Source: Rheinheimera aquimaris
GTDB lineage: Bacteria > Pseudomonadota > Gammaproteobacteria > Enterobacterales > Alteromonadaceae
DNA: 64,000 nucleotides
Direction of reading: 5' to 3'
Assembly: GCF_020531985.1 (NCBI RefSeq)
Contig: NZ_JAJAVQ010000005.1
Location: forward strand, 241,806-305,805
Shown: piece by piece, positions 38,701 through 49,030 of the stretch
How the letters are laid out: each line of letters opens with the position of its first letter
How positions within the stretch are numbered: the first letter of the stretch is position 1
Position numbers and translations under genes: made by a program
Notes under the pieces: model-generated
Seen by the model: the letters and a program-made list of their open reading frames with translations, nothing else
Database searches by the model: none
Told to the model about the DNA's origin: nothing

Positions 38701-39600
38701 CTGCCACAGTAACTGTCCCTGCCCCAGCCGCAATGAATGTGACTCGCCGTCACGCTGCCAGCTCAGGCTGTTGTCGGCAAGTTCTACCTGAATACGCCGC
38801 AACAACCCCTGCTCTATGCTGCCCCAGGCTTTAAAATTGATACTGGCCTGCTGCAATTTGCGGCTTTGCGGCAGTAATTTGGCAAACCATGGCAGCACAT
38901 CCAGCCGCTCACTATCGAGGTATAACTGGCCCTGCGCTTCGCCCAGCGTATCGCCATGTAAATCCAGTACAAAAGACACCGTATTGGCGGTAACATCGGC
39001 CAGAGACAGCTCACCAAAACCCTGGTGCCGGTTGCCGCTGTTGGCCCAGTCCAGCTGTTTGATATTAACAATAAGATCGGGGTCATCATCGTTTTGCAGC
39101 ACCAACTGGCTGTCTACTACTGAGAAATACGCTAACTGCTGGAAAAACAGCCGCTCCAGCGCATCCAGTACCGGCGCTGTATCGAGTTTTGTTGTGCTAT
39201 CACCAGCCAGCAAACTACCAGCGTCAACATAGTAGTGCAGGCCGCTTAGCTCAAAATGCTGCGCCGTCAGCTGGCGGTTCAGGATACTGCGCCAGAAATC
39301 CAGCCGGACCCGGGTTTCGGCAATGCTCAGTTGTAATTGCTCTGTACCGTTGTATAACCTGACATCATGCAGTAACAGCGCCGGGCCAAATTTTTGCCAG
39401 CCAGCGCTAAGCTCGCCGATATCAACTCTGGCGCCGTAGCGGTCTTCTATTAACTGTTCGATATGATGTTTGTAATCATCAGCGTAAGGCAGGGTATAAC
39501 GCAGCACTGAAATCAGCACAGCCAGTAGCACCAGCACCACGGCCAGGAGGAGCCAGACTTTATGTAAACAGTAAAAGCAAACCAGCTTTGCCTTTTGCAC
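35728..39600 (-). CDS. yhdP: YhdP-family AsmA-like lipid-transport protein
   Basis: A 1290-residue protein. One N-terminal transmembrane helix (about 15-33, VWLLLAVVLVLLAVLISVL) is followed by a long beta-rich periplasmic part and a C-terminal DUF3971/AsmA2-type segment (FSLDSLVRKLRLDFRDVFSKG, then GSLQIQGYADL). YhdP, with TamB and YdbH, is thought to bridge the envelope and carry phospholipids to the outer membrane. It starts at a GTG overlapping the rng stop by 1 bp. Length is typical of the family. Confidence 0.93.
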   Translation of the reverse strand: MQKAKLVCFYCLHKVWLLLAVVLVLLAVLISVLRYTLPYADDYKHHIEQLIEDRYGARVDIGELSAGWQKFGPALLLHDVRLYNGTEQLQLSIAETRVRLDFWRSILNRQLTAQHFELSGLHYYVDAGSLLAGDSTTKLDTAPVLDALERLFFQQLAYFSVVDSQLVLQNDDDPDLIVNIKQLDWANSGNRHQGFGELSLADVTANTVSFVLDLHGDTLGEAQGQLYLDSERLDVLPWFAKLLPQSRKLQQASINFKAWGSIEQGLLRRIQVELADNSLSWQRDGESHSLRLGQGQLLWQPTATGWMLYSGALTLAAEQQQWQDLHLQLEHSDDTWLGSLSNFRLEAATPLANLLADDIELLKKLVVYQPGGHLQQLQWRIKDQQWQLAGQFDELQSKPAGDIPGVAGVSGRFLVSDKIAKVSLQANSGELSWDGLFSGPFAYDNLDATLYAQPTEDRWRLLIPSFSFNSADLTLDGSLALDERLQILARLQQVDAANASKYFPQRYMPQSVRHYLEQAIVAGKLDDATLLWHGVPAEFPYVEQQGVFQVLAKLEQGEFVFAPDWPAIHQLAATLYFENASMLIQSQQGELAGLQLQQGVSASIADLFHAEVINIGIRQQLPAQDVTELMLQSPLQHNLGKTLAHLGLQGEVAGDVNLAIGLKQASVLASGDVRFDDLSMALQAPQIQVENVSGSLSFENERIRADALKLNWRGLALSAALQGQQSDAGYQLALQLNGKHDAKSLLQALYAPAADLVDGSTDWQLQLALNLPQQGFGYSAKLRSTLSDTEILLPAPYHKATGEQAELLITATGDAERSLLAAHYDKQLHFHAELMHDSQQLSRVHLIAAEQDSGLNSAGFNISLDLNELDFIPWFEVLQQQLAFESGSDQALFPPLSLVRGKVRHLNMAPGVMLNNTVFELSQLPQHWPLQLNGTEIASQWQFSKDWQQQGISAQLDYLHLPWPEQPAPNSADAVTAQTLAQTAQRWLLQLPPLTISCADCAVGSYQLGQVSAKAHSTNDQWLLTEFNARYKRNQLLASGAWQNDAELGQTQFSGKLTSNNLGAMLQEYQVTSAISGSSADINFALNWPGAPTQFALAQLAGNVNYRLGEGSLSEVSDQGARLFSIFSLDSLVRKLRLDFRDVFSKGFFYNNMTGNLAVSQGVVQTSDAAIDGVPGSLQIQGYADLVSQKLDYQMAFSPKVTSSLPVIIAWMVNPATGLAALALDEVFQSAEVISKINFTVTGSFDEPVVTEVNRHSKEIPVPVRVAQPETIIELPSAEEVPAKREPPHG

Positions 39601-41066
39601 TACATCATCACCACATCAAATTGTTCCTGGGTGTACAGCGGTTCGGTCTGAATACTAATTTGTTTGCCGATAAACACCTGCAGCTCGGCCAGGCTGTGAA
39701 ACTCATCGTTGGTCAGCGCGTCTTTGACGGCCGGCGACACATACACAACAAATTTGTCTGCGGCATAAGCCCGGTTTACCCGCACTATTTCGCGTAACAC
39801 TTCAAAACAAACGGTTTCTACCGTTTTCAAACTGCCCCGCCCCTCACATACTGGACACTCAGAACACAGAATATGTTCCAGACTTTCGCGTGTTCTTTTA
39901 CGCGTCATCTCTACCAGCCCTAGGGCCGAGAAGCCATGAATATTGGTTTTCGCCCGATCACGTGCCAGCGCCAGCTCTAAACTGTGAAACACCCGCTTTT
40001 TGTGCTCGGCATTTTGCATATCAATAAAATCAATAATGATAATGCCGCCCAGATTACGCAGCCGAAGCTGGCGCGCAATAGCCTGCGTTGCCTCGGTGTT
40101 GGTATTAAAAATCGTCTCGTCCAGATTACGGTGGCCGACAAAAGCACCGGTATTAACATCGATGGTGGTCATGGCTTCGGTCTGGTCGATGATCAGATAG
40201 CCACCGCTTTTCAGCGGCACTTTGCGCTCCAGCGCGCGCTGAATTTCATTTTCAACATCAAACATGTCAAAAATTGGCCGCTCACCGGGGTAATACTCCA
40301 GTAAAGACGACATATGCGGAATAAACTCTTCACAAAATGCCGTCAGTTGCTGATACGTCAGCTTCGAATCAACCCGTACCCGTTCCAGCTCAGTGCCGAC
40401 AAAGTCGCGCAGTATACGGTACGCCAACGTCAGGTCTTCGTATACCACCCCCTCTTTACGGGTCTTCTGCTTACGTTTTAATACCTTAGCCCAAAGCTTT
40501 TTCAGGAAACGGGCGTCCTGCGCCAGTTCTTCTTCACCGGCACCTTCGGCTGCCGTGCGGACAATAAAGCCACCGCTATCGTCCAGATACTGGCTGACAA
40601 TATCTTTTAGCCGCTGCCGTTCCGATTCTGTTTCCAGACGTTGCGATACGCCAACATGGGGTGAACCCGGCATAAACACCAGATACCGCGATGGCAGCGT
40701 AATATCGGTGGTCAGACGCGCGCCTTTGGTACCCAGCGGATCTTTTACCACCTGCACCAGCAAATACTGGCCTTCACGCACCAGCACCCGGATATCTTTG
40801 CTGACGGCAGGCTTGCCATCAAGTTCAGCCAGCGAGTCATGCTGCACTATATCGGACGCATGTAAAAAAGCGGCTTTATCCAGGCCAATGTCGACAAAGG
40901 CGGCTTGCATACCGGGTAAAACACGGCTGACTTTACCGACATAAATATTGCCAACCAGGCCTAAACGGGCCTGACGTTCGATATGCAGCTCCTGCAGTAC
41001 ACCGTTTTCGATCAGTGCGACCCGGGTTTCGCTGGGTGTGACGTTTAGCAGTAATTCTGCGCTCAT
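39600..41066 (-). CDS. rng: Ribonuclease G
   Basis: A 488-residue endoribonuclease of the RNase E/G family. It has an N-terminal S1 domain (GLVGNIYVGKVSRVLPGMQAA), the RNase H-like and catalytic part with IDQTEAMTTIDVNTG and IIIDFIDM supplying magnesium ligands, and the zinc-link CPVCEGRGSLK. It lacks the long RNase E C-terminal scaffold. It matures the 16S rRNA 5' end. ATG at 41066 is preferred, with CAGGA eight bases upstream and a 4-bp overlap with maf; an in-frame start at 41081 is less likely. Confidence 0.96.
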   Translation of the reverse strand: MSAELLLNVTPSETRVALIENGVLQELHIERQARLGLVGNIYVGKVSRVLPGMQAAFVDIGLDKAAFLHASDIVQHDSLAELDGKPAVSKDIRVLVREGQYLLVQVVKDPLGTKGARLTTDITLPSRYLVFMPGSPHVGVSQRLETESERQRLKDIVSQYLDDSGGFIVRTAAEGAGEEELAQDARFLKKLWAKVLKRKQKTRKEGVVYEDLTLAYRILRDFVGTELERVRVDSKLTYQQLTAFCEEFIPHMSSLLEYYPGERPIFDMFDVENEIQRALERKVPLKSGGYLIIDQTEAMTTIDVNTGAFVGHRNLDETIFNTNTEATQAIARQLRLRNLGGIIIIDFIDMQNAEHKKRVFHSLELALARDRAKTNIHGFSALGLVEMTRKRTRESLEHILCSECPVCEGRGSLKTVETVCFEVLREIVRVNRAYAADKFVVYVSPAVKDALTNDEFHSLAELQVFIGKQISIQTEPLYTQEQFDVVMM

Positions 41067-41638
41067 GATAATTCCTGCCATTGTTGTAACAATTGTTCAG
41101 TTTCACACAGTGGCAAGCCAACCACAGCGCTGTAGCTGCCATTAATACGCTGAACAAAGCGCCCCGCCAGGCCCTGAATACCGTAACCGCCGGCTTTATC
41201 CTGCGGTTCACCTGTTGCCCAGTAAGCCCTGATTTCGGCTTCGGTCAGAACGCGGAACGTCACATCGGTACTGACAAGTTGTGTCAGCTGATGCTTAGCG
41301 CTCACCAGCGCTATGGCCGTCATCACCTGATGGCTGCGACCTGATAACAGTAACATTGTCTGGCGAAATTGTTCAAAATCAGCAGGTTTACCCAGAATAA
41401 GACCGTCGACGACGACAACAGTGTCGGCGCCCAGTACCGGCAGGTCATGCTGCAGCCTGGCCAGCCCGGCATGTGCTTTTGCCAGCGCCAGCCGTTGTAC
41501 ATACACAGCCGCCGCCTCAGCAGGCAGCACTGTTTCGTCTATATCCGCTTTGACCAGTTTGTAGTTGACACCCAGTTGCGCCAGCAGTTCACGCCGGCGT
41601 GGAGAAGAAGATGCTAAAGCAATGGCAGGATAATTCAT
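41063..41638 (-). CDS. maf: Maf-family nucleoside triphosphate pyrophosphatase
   Basis: A 191-residue Maf/YhdE-type enzyme that hydrolyses noncanonical or excess nucleotides (dTTP/UTP type) to monophosphates. Marks are LASSSPRRRELLAQLG at the start, DIDETVLP, the substrate loop VLGADTVVVVDG and DKAGGYGIQGLAGRF. It lies between mreD and rng, the standard order. Confidence 0.95.
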   Translation of the reverse strand: MNYPAIALASSSPRRRELLAQLGVNYKLVKADIDETVLPAEAAAVYVQRLALAKAHAGLARLQHDLPVLGADTVVVVDGLILGKPADFEQFRQTMLLLSGRSHQVMTAIALVSAKHQLTQLVSTDVTFRVLTEAEIRAYWATGEPQDKAGGYGIQGLAGRFVQRINGSYSAVVGLPLCETEQLLQQWQELS

Positions 41639-41648
41639 TAAAAAGTGT

Positions 41649-42131
41649 TCATTGGATTTTTAATTGTCGCCGGTAGCGGCGTAATAGCCAGAATAACCAG
41701 GGCCAGACCAGCATGCCTGTCAACACCGGCCACAGGTACTGCGGGCGGAAATAGACCCCGGTAAGAAAATGGCTGAGCCAGAATAACATTAGTTGATACA
41801 ACGCCAGCAGCAGCCCCAGCAGCAGCGCTTGCTGCACCACGGCAAAATTACGGATTTTCAGATGATGCTGCGCGACAACAAAGATCACCACTGAAAACGC
41901 CAGCGCGTTGACGCCCAGCACAGTGCCTACCAGCACATCGACAATAAAGCCGGTAAAAAATGCGGTGATCACGCTGACGCGTTGCGGTAAAGCTAACGTC
42001 CAGTACATCAGTACCAACAATGCCCAATCCGGCCGCGCCAGTTTCACGATCTGCGGCATCGGCATCACCGTCAGCAGCAGGGCGACAAACAGTGACAAAT
42101 AAATAAAACCAAGCCGTTGAGGTTTACGCAT
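41649..42131 (-). CDS. mreD: Rod shape-determining protein MreD
   Basis: A 160-residue integral membrane protein with about five helices, including LGFIYLSLFVALLLTVMPM and VITAFFTGFIVDVLVG. MreD belongs to the elongasome with MreB, MreC, RodA and PBP2. It follows mreC with a 1-bp overlap and precedes maf by 10 bp. Confidence 0.93.
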   Translation of the reverse strand: MRKPQRLGFIYLSLFVALLLTVMPMPQIVKLARPDWALLVLMYWTLALPQRVSVITAFFTGFIVDVLVGTVLGVNALAFSVVIFVVAQHHLKIRNFAVVQQALLLGLLLALYQLMLFWLSHFLTGVYFRPQYLWPVLTGMLVWPWLFWLLRRYRRQLKIQ

Positions 42132-42997
42132 CAGGGTTGCTCCGGCGGCAGAATTTCAGCCGCTTCTGCCATTGCTTCACTGCGGCCGGATAACAACAGC
42201 ACATGGCGGATCCGATCAAGCCGGGCGTAAGGCTCGGCGTATACCACCATAAACGGCTGACTGGCATCCTGGCTTATCCTGACCACTTTCGCAACCGGAT
42301 AACCTTCCGGAAAACGGCCATCAAGGCCGGATGTCAGCAAACGATCTCCTTCGCGGATATCAGTACTGTGCGGCAGATGCATAACCCTTAATAAGTCCCA
42401 CTGCCCCAGGCCTTCAACAATAGCACGGACACCGGTGCGTTCAGCCCGCACTGCCAGCGCATGGGTGTTATCGGAGATCAGTAAAGCGCGGCTGCTGGAC
42501 GGGCCAACACTTACCACTTGCCCCACCACGCCCTGATCGTCAATAACCGGCTGAAACTCTGTCACACCATCATTGCTGCCCTTATTCAGCACCACCTGAT
42601 GACTGAATGGGTGGCTGTAGACGGCCAGCACTTCTGCCACCAGGGATTTATCTTCAATGGCGGCTGATGAGCCAAGCAAAGCGCGTAATTTTTCATTTTC
42701 CTGCTGCAGAAACCGCAGCAGCTGCAGCTGGCCACTTTGTTGCAGCAAGGTTTCTTTTAAGCGGGCATTTTCATCCAGCACCGTCTGCTGTGACATAAAT
42801 TGCTCTGACGCACCGGAAAACAGTGCCTGTGGCAGACTGGCAACATAAAACAGCGGACTGGCGGCGGCGGTTAGGTAACTGCGCAATTGGGTAGAGCTAT
42901 CGGTGTAGCGGTCGAGAAACATCAGGCCAGCACTGCATACTACGGCTAAAAACAACCGCAGTGGCAGTGACGGGCCCCGACTATAGATCTGGTTCAT
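42131..42997 (-). CDS. mreC: Cell shape-determining protein MreC
   Basis: A 288-residue periplasmic scaffold protein: a short cytoplasmic tail, one transmembrane helix at about 12-28, a coiled coil (about 65-110, EQFMSQQTVLDENARLKETL) and the two-barrel domain with VVLNKGSNDGV and LLTSGLDGRFPEGYPVAKV. It links MreB filaments to the wall synthases. It is 28 bp after mreB. Confidence 0.95.
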   Translation of the reverse strand: MNQIYSRGPSLPLRLFLAVVCSAGLMFLDRYTDSSTQLRSYLTAAASPLFYVASLPQALFSGASEQFMSQQTVLDENARLKETLLQQSGQLQLLRFLQQENEKLRALLGSSAAIEDKSLVAEVLAVYSHPFSHQVVLNKGSNDGVTEFQPVIDDQGVVGQVVSVGPSSSRALLISDNTHALAVRAERTGVRAIVEGLGQWDLLRVMHLPHSTDIREGDRLLTSGLDGRFPEGYPVAKVVRISQDASQPFMVVYAEPYARLDRIRHVLLLSGRSEAMAEAAEILPPEQP

Positions 42998-43025
42998 ACA
43001 AATGCAGGCACAACAGCGGATTCAG

Positions 43026-44288
<1,263 letters not shown>

Positions 44289-47200
44289 TTACTGAAAAAG
44301 TTCGCGCCAGTAAATCTGTCTTGGATTACCGCGATAACGGCCAAAAATAAACTCGGCCTGCGGGTTCTGATCATAATTACTGCCGCCACTGCGCCAGTTG
44401 TACTGCAGCCAGGGGGCAACCTGCTGCTCCATATTGCCACTGCCGCGCTGCTGCGGTGCCGGCAATAGTAGCGCCGATAAGCCATTGATCACACTACTGC
44501 CCAGCTGCACTGTCGTGGCACTGGCCTGGGCATTAACCGTCATCGTTGCGCTGCCGCTATAAGGGGCTTCTTTTTTTAACTCCAAGGCCGGATTCGCCGT
44601 ATCCGGGCGCACCACAGCCGGCGCACTGAGCGCAGTGCAGTTATCCTGTGGGTTAGTGACAAAAGCACTACCGTTCCAGTACTCAGCACGGGCAACCAGC
44701 GGCAGGTTTTCATTTTCCGGGCCATAGGCATTGTCCAGCGCCATACGGCCGTAGCGGATATCGGTAGTAGCAAAATGTTTTGCCGTGCAATTGCCAACCG
44801 CGACACAATCTGCGCTGGTGTTGACGTTTGTATCCTGATTGGCAATAGCAACATTGTCTTTTTCCACCACACTGGCTGCCAGCGCAAGTTGTAAAAACGG
44901 GCCATCCGGCAGCGCCGGGTTGGCCCGGTTAAAGCTTAATGCCGGTGCAGCATAGGTAAATACCCCCTGCGACCAGACCGGGCTTACCGTGCCGCCTAAG
45001 CGGCCGCCAAGTGCAGTACCGTTATTGCTATTCTCGGCCTGCAACACAGCGGTAGCACTGGCAAAAGCCCCGTTGTAGTTCTGTGTGCGCACGCCCTGCA
45101 TATTGCGGGCAGTCAGCGTAAATTGAGTAGCGAAAGGTTGCGCCATATAGCTGAAACTACTGCATGCCGGAGTGACACTGTTGCTGCCCAACTCGAAATC
45201 AGCCGGATAAAACCGCCCTGTCGGCAAACTCGTCGCTGCCGGTACCGGGTCGGTCATGCTCAGATAATTAAAAGCGCTACTGCCAAAACGGAACACTCCG
45301 ACTTCAGACACACTCTGCGTTACCTGGGTTTGCGCCTGTACATTGCGGCTGTGGCTGTAACTGGTGGTACCGATAGTACCCAGATTGCCGCCTGTTGGCG
45401 CAACTAAGCTGTGATTCAGTGTAATAGCACTGCGCTGAAAGTTTGGAGTTACCGGGTTACTGCAGATATCAGTACTGCCGCTTTGCCATGCTCTGCCGGT
45501 TATTGTCAGCGTAAAATTGTCACCGGCCCGTCTGAAGGGCGGACAGCTGGCATCGGCGCCCGCACACTCTCCGCCGGTAACAATGCATAGCCCTAATGGC
45601 CGGCGGATAAATTGATCGGCACCGTTCATAATCAGGCCGGCATCATCTGTCGCAGCAGTGCCGGAATAACGGGCATTCAGTTGCATCTGGCCGGCATCAG
45701 CGTAATTTACCGTAAAGCTAGCCTGGCCCTGCGCATTAAACGTCAGCGCTACCGCTTGCCGGGTGGCTTCAGTTTGCCCGACATTGGTGCTATTGACCTG
45801 TACCGGCCAGGATATCGGCCGTGCAGTAGCGTCCGGATTAATATAATCACTCCAGAACGCGACATTACGGGTGACATTGGCAAACTCGGGTACACATTGC
45901 AGGCTACTATTGTCTTTTCGCACTGCGCTGATAGTAATATTTTGCTGTGGCAGGTTTGCAATGCCGTCAGGCACATCAAATACCAGTCCGCTGTCTACAA
46001 AACTCACGCTGCAGGCTGCTGTACTTAAACTGCCACTGCCAACACGGCATAGCGTCTGACTCAGTGGCCGGGTTGTCGGTATGGAGCCACTAACACCAAT
46101 GGTGGTGCTGCCAGCCACTGTGCGGCGTAAGCTAACTGTGGTTTGCCCACCGCTGAAGTTAATTACATTGCCGCCCAGCCAGTTAACCGTGGCGCTATTG
46201 GTGGGGCTTAATGTAGCGGTAACCGGTTCAGTGATCAGTTCACTACAGCTGGCGTTTTTGCAGGCCCGTACAGTAAAGGTTTCAGGTTTACAGGTTAATG
46301 CCTGGCCACTGTAGTCAAACTCAAAATGATCGATTTGCTGGCCGACAGGGTTGGATCGCAGCGCACAAATACTCAGGTTATCCAGCTCGTGAATATTATT
46401 TGAGCCGCCGGTAGAGCCGGTAATAGACAAAAAGAAATTTTCCGGTGGCGCAGCCTGACCATTGATGCTTTGCGCATTAAAAGCATCAATTAAGCTAACA
46501 AAGCCGCTGCCACTGTTACGCTCAACTGATACCAGCGTGCTACCAGCCGTGCGGGTATCAATGGTAAAGCGATACCGATGCGCTGTTGTCTGATTGCCAT
46601 CAACAGTAGGTGACAAGCAGGTTGTATTGGTATTGGTTGTGCCGTTATTACAAGTCCCGCGCAGGTAGTTATAACCGGTAGTACCGCTGCCAGAGCCCCG
46701 TACAACTACAGCTTGCCGTCTTCTGCCAATATTTGTGCTGCCACCTTCATTGGAGAAGTTGCCATATTCGTCCAGACCAAAACCAAGCCAGCCACCGGCA
46801 AAGCCCGGGATGCCCGGCTTAAAGCCGTACCCCAGTGGCCCGCCAAATGAACCGGGTTGTGGTGTCACGGTGGCATCTGATAATACGACAGCCAACCCGT
46901 CTGCACCGTTGCCACCATAAGCCCAATAGTCAAATTCCACGATGATCAGATTACTGGCCGACGGGTATAAACGCTGGTAAGTGGCGGATGTCGCCTGATT
47001 GCCAACAGCCTGCGTCATCCTTAAGCGGCCATTGACGACTTGCGGTGTAAAGCTGCCGCTACTGGTGCTGGTAACCCAACTGTCAGCAGATAAGCTACTG
47101 GCGAAGCTATCACTTAAACACTGAGTACAACTGCTACTGCGCGTAGCGCCGTTATAGCTGTTTCCGGCCTGCTGGTTCAGATACATCTGCCGCACCTGAG

Positions 47201-48623
47201 TACTACTCAGTGCCTGGTTAAACAGCAATACCTCATCGATATCACCACGGAAATCATCATCAACAGTACCATTAGCACGCCACCAGATCCCTATCGCAGA
47301 ACGTGTTACGCTAAGACTGGCGCTGCTGGGATTAGTCGCACAGCCTGCTGCTTTGTCGTCCAGATACAGGCATAGCTGGCTACTGGTTCGGGTTAAAGTA
47401 ACCTGAGTCCACCGATTGTTTGCCACTACCGGGCTGACGCTGCCACCGGTGAAATCATGGTAATCGCCTTTTAAGCCAACACGCACCTCATTGCTGTTAT
47501 TAATATACAGTTCCAGCTCAGAGTTTAAGCTATTGCTACTGGCTGAAAATAACTCTCTAAACCCGCTGCTGGCGTCCAGCCGGAACCACATCGAAATACT
47601 GAAACTGGTTCTGCCATTAAGTGCTGCGGCTGGTACATTGACATAATCATTGCCAGCAGCAGATAAATTAGCAGCCTGCAATACCTGGCCAGTACTGGTT
47701 GCGGCAACGTTAATGCCGGTTGCCGGGTAATTGCCTGTCAGATCGGTTATCACACCATTAGAAACAGCGCTGCATAAATCAAGCGGATAATGCGCCAGCG
47801 GCTGCGGCGGCGGAGTATAGGCAGTACAGGCGTTTGTCGGCGTTGAGTTGGGGATACACTGACCATAAACGCTACTGCCGCTTTGCACGCGGATGGTCGA
47901 GTAATTTGGTGCTGTTAACACACCATACACCACACTATTGCCGGTTAAAGCGACTTCATCAGTTGTGCTGGTAATACTAATCATATTATTACCATTACCT
48001 AACTGGCTGCTGGCAATACTGATACGACTAGCACCACTGAAGCTGCCGCTGGTCATGCTGACACCCGTCAGCACTAACGGATTCGCGGCCGTCATAACAA
48101 AGTCACCAGCCAGAGTGCCGCCGGTTAACGTCATACCAGACTGCGCTGTGGCGCCGCCTAATAAATTAGTACCATTAGTATTGATTTTATTACTACTGCT
48201 GGTGACTTTGCCTGAGACACTGCCGCCGCTGAGCGTGATATCGCCGGTGCTGGTTATGCTGCCATTGACCGTGGTTGACACCAGATTCACCAGGCCGCTG
48301 CCTGCCTGAATATTGCCCCATAAGGTATTAGTACCGCTGCTGATAACACTACCATAGCTGCTTAGCAGGTTAATACGGTTAGTGCTGGTGCCAATAGCGG
48401 CGCCGCGCAAGTCAAAGCCGTTATTCGCGCTTATCGTGACACTGCTATTTGCCAGTACTATATCACCACTATTTAATGTAACCCTGCCATTGCCGCCACA
48501 GGTATAGGTACTGCCACTGACACTCCAGCTGGTAGAGCAAGGCGGATAACTACCGCCACTGAGGTTGTAAGTTGCCGCCTGTAGCGGCAGTGCTATCAGG
48601 CACAGTAATAGCAATAACCTCAT
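44289..48623 (-). CDS. mshQ: MSHA biogenesis protein MshQ (large lectin-like tip protein)
   Basis: A 1444-residue exported protein with signal peptide MRLLLLLCLIALPLQA. Residues 17-260 are a repetitive Ser/Thr/Gly/Asn-rich beta segment. About 265-490 is a LamG-type jelly roll (LAHYPLDLCSAVSNGVI ... NNSNEVRVGLKG). About 505-755 is an L-type (legume-like) lectin domain (GGNGADGLAVVLSDA, GYGFKPGIPGFAGGWLGFGL). The rest is the MshQ C-terminal domain (DUF6701 type) with several cysteines. MshQ is usually the last msh gene and is proposed to be exposed at the pilus tip. It overlaps mshP by 4 bp. The lectin parts imply glycan binding. Confidence 0.9.
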   Translation of the reverse strand: MRLLLLLCLIALPLQAATYNLSGGSYPPCSTSWSVSGSTYTCGGNGRVTLNSGDIVLANSSVTISANNGFDLRGAAIGTSTNRINLLSSYGSVISSGTNTLWGNIQAGSGLVNLVSTTVNGSITSTGDITLSGGSVSGKVTSSSNKINTNGTNLLGGATAQSGMTLTGGTLAGDFVMTAANPLVLTGVSMTSGSFSGASRISIASSQLGNGNNMISITSTTDEVALTGNSVVYGVLTAPNYSTIRVQSGSSVYGQCIPNSTPTNACTAYTPPPQPLAHYPLDLCSAVSNGVITDLTGNYPATGINVAATSTGQVLQAANLSAAGNDYVNVPAAALNGRTSFSISMWFRLDASSGFRELFSASSNSLNSELELYINNSNEVRVGLKGDYHDFTGGSVSPVVANNRWTQVTLTRTSSQLCLYLDDKAAGCATNPSSASLSVTRSAIGIWWRANGTVDDDFRGDIDEVLLFNQALSSTQVRQMYLNQQAGNSYNGATRSSSCTQCLSDSFASSLSADSWVTSTSSGSFTPQVVNGRLRMTQAVGNQATSATYQRLYPSASNLIIVEFDYWAYGGNGADGLAVVLSDATVTPQPGSFGGPLGYGFKPGIPGFAGGWLGFGLDEYGNFSNEGGSTNIGRRRQAVVVRGSGSGTTGYNYLRGTCNNGTTNTNTTCLSPTVDGNQTTAHRYRFTIDTRTAGSTLVSVERNSGSGFVSLIDAFNAQSINGQAAPPENFFLSITGSTGGSNNIHELDNLSICALRSNPVGQQIDHFEFDYSGQALTCKPETFTVRACKNASCSELITEPVTATLSPTNSATVNWLGGNVINFSGGQTTVSLRRTVAGSTTIGVSGSIPTTRPLSQTLCRVGSGSLSTAACSVSFVDSGLVFDVPDGIANLPQQNITISAVRKDNSSLQCVPEFANVTRNVAFWSDYINPDATARPISWPVQVNSTNVGQTEATRQAVALTFNAQGQASFTVNYADAGQMQLNARYSGTAATDDAGLIMNGADQFIRRPLGLCIVTGGECAGADASCPPFRRAGDNFTLTITGRAWQSGSTDICSNPVTPNFQRSAITLNHSLVAPTGGNLGTIGTTSYSHSRNVQAQTQVTQSVSEVGVFRFGSSAFNYLSMTDPVPAATSLPTGRFYPADFELGSNSVTPACSSFSYMAQPFATQFTLTARNMQGVRTQNYNGAFASATAVLQAENSNNGTALGGRLGGTVSPVWSQGVFTYAAPALSFNRANPALPDGPFLQLALAASVVEKDNVAIANQDTNVNTSADCVAVGNCTAKHFATTDIRYGRMALDNAYGPENENLPLVARAEYWNGSAFVTNPQDNCTALSAPAVVRPDTANPALELKKEAPYSGSATMTVNAQASATTVQLGSSVINGLSALLLPAPQQRGSGNMEQQVAPWLQYNWRSGGSNYDQNPQAEFIFGRYRGNPRQIYWRELFQ

Positions 48624-49030
48624 CTGCGCACCTCTAGCTGCACACTGCGGCTGGTGGTAAATTCATTCGTAATACACTCGCTGCGGCTGCTAAGCCGAAA
48701 CACCTCTGGCTGCGTTGGCGGATAGGCAGTGCAGCTGACGGTGACACTACAGCCATTTAGCGCCGCATCACTGAAACTAACCGGGTTACTGATATTCGCC
48801 GGGCAGGCCGTTGCCGTTGCAGCCCCCAATGGGAACAACTTGGGCAGCGCCAGTTCCAGTCCACTTTGGGCGGCAAACAGCGCCCGCGTGCCCTGCACTT
48901 CATACACTATGGCTTCACTGCTGCTGGTGAGTAGCCTGGCCAGGCTCAACACCAGCGCCAGCATCACGACAATAATAAAGACGGCAATAACCAAAGCGCT
49001 GCCCCGCTGCTTGTTCTGTTCAGGGTACAT
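48620..49030 (-). CDS. mshP: MSHA biogenesis protein MshP
   Basis: A 136-residue PilX-like minor pilin. An N-terminal QRGSALVIAVFIIVVMLALV helix is of the PilX type without the standard glutamate, followed by a small cysteine-containing domain. It lies between mshO and mshQ, overlapping them by 11 and 4 bp. Confidence 0.85.
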   Translation of the reverse strand: MYPEQNKQRGSALVIAVFIIVVMLALVLSLARLLTSSSEAIVYEVQGTRALFAAQSGLELALPKLFPLGAATATACPANISNPVSFSDAALNGCSVTVSCTAYPPTQPEVFRLSSRSECITNEFTTSRSVQLEVRR

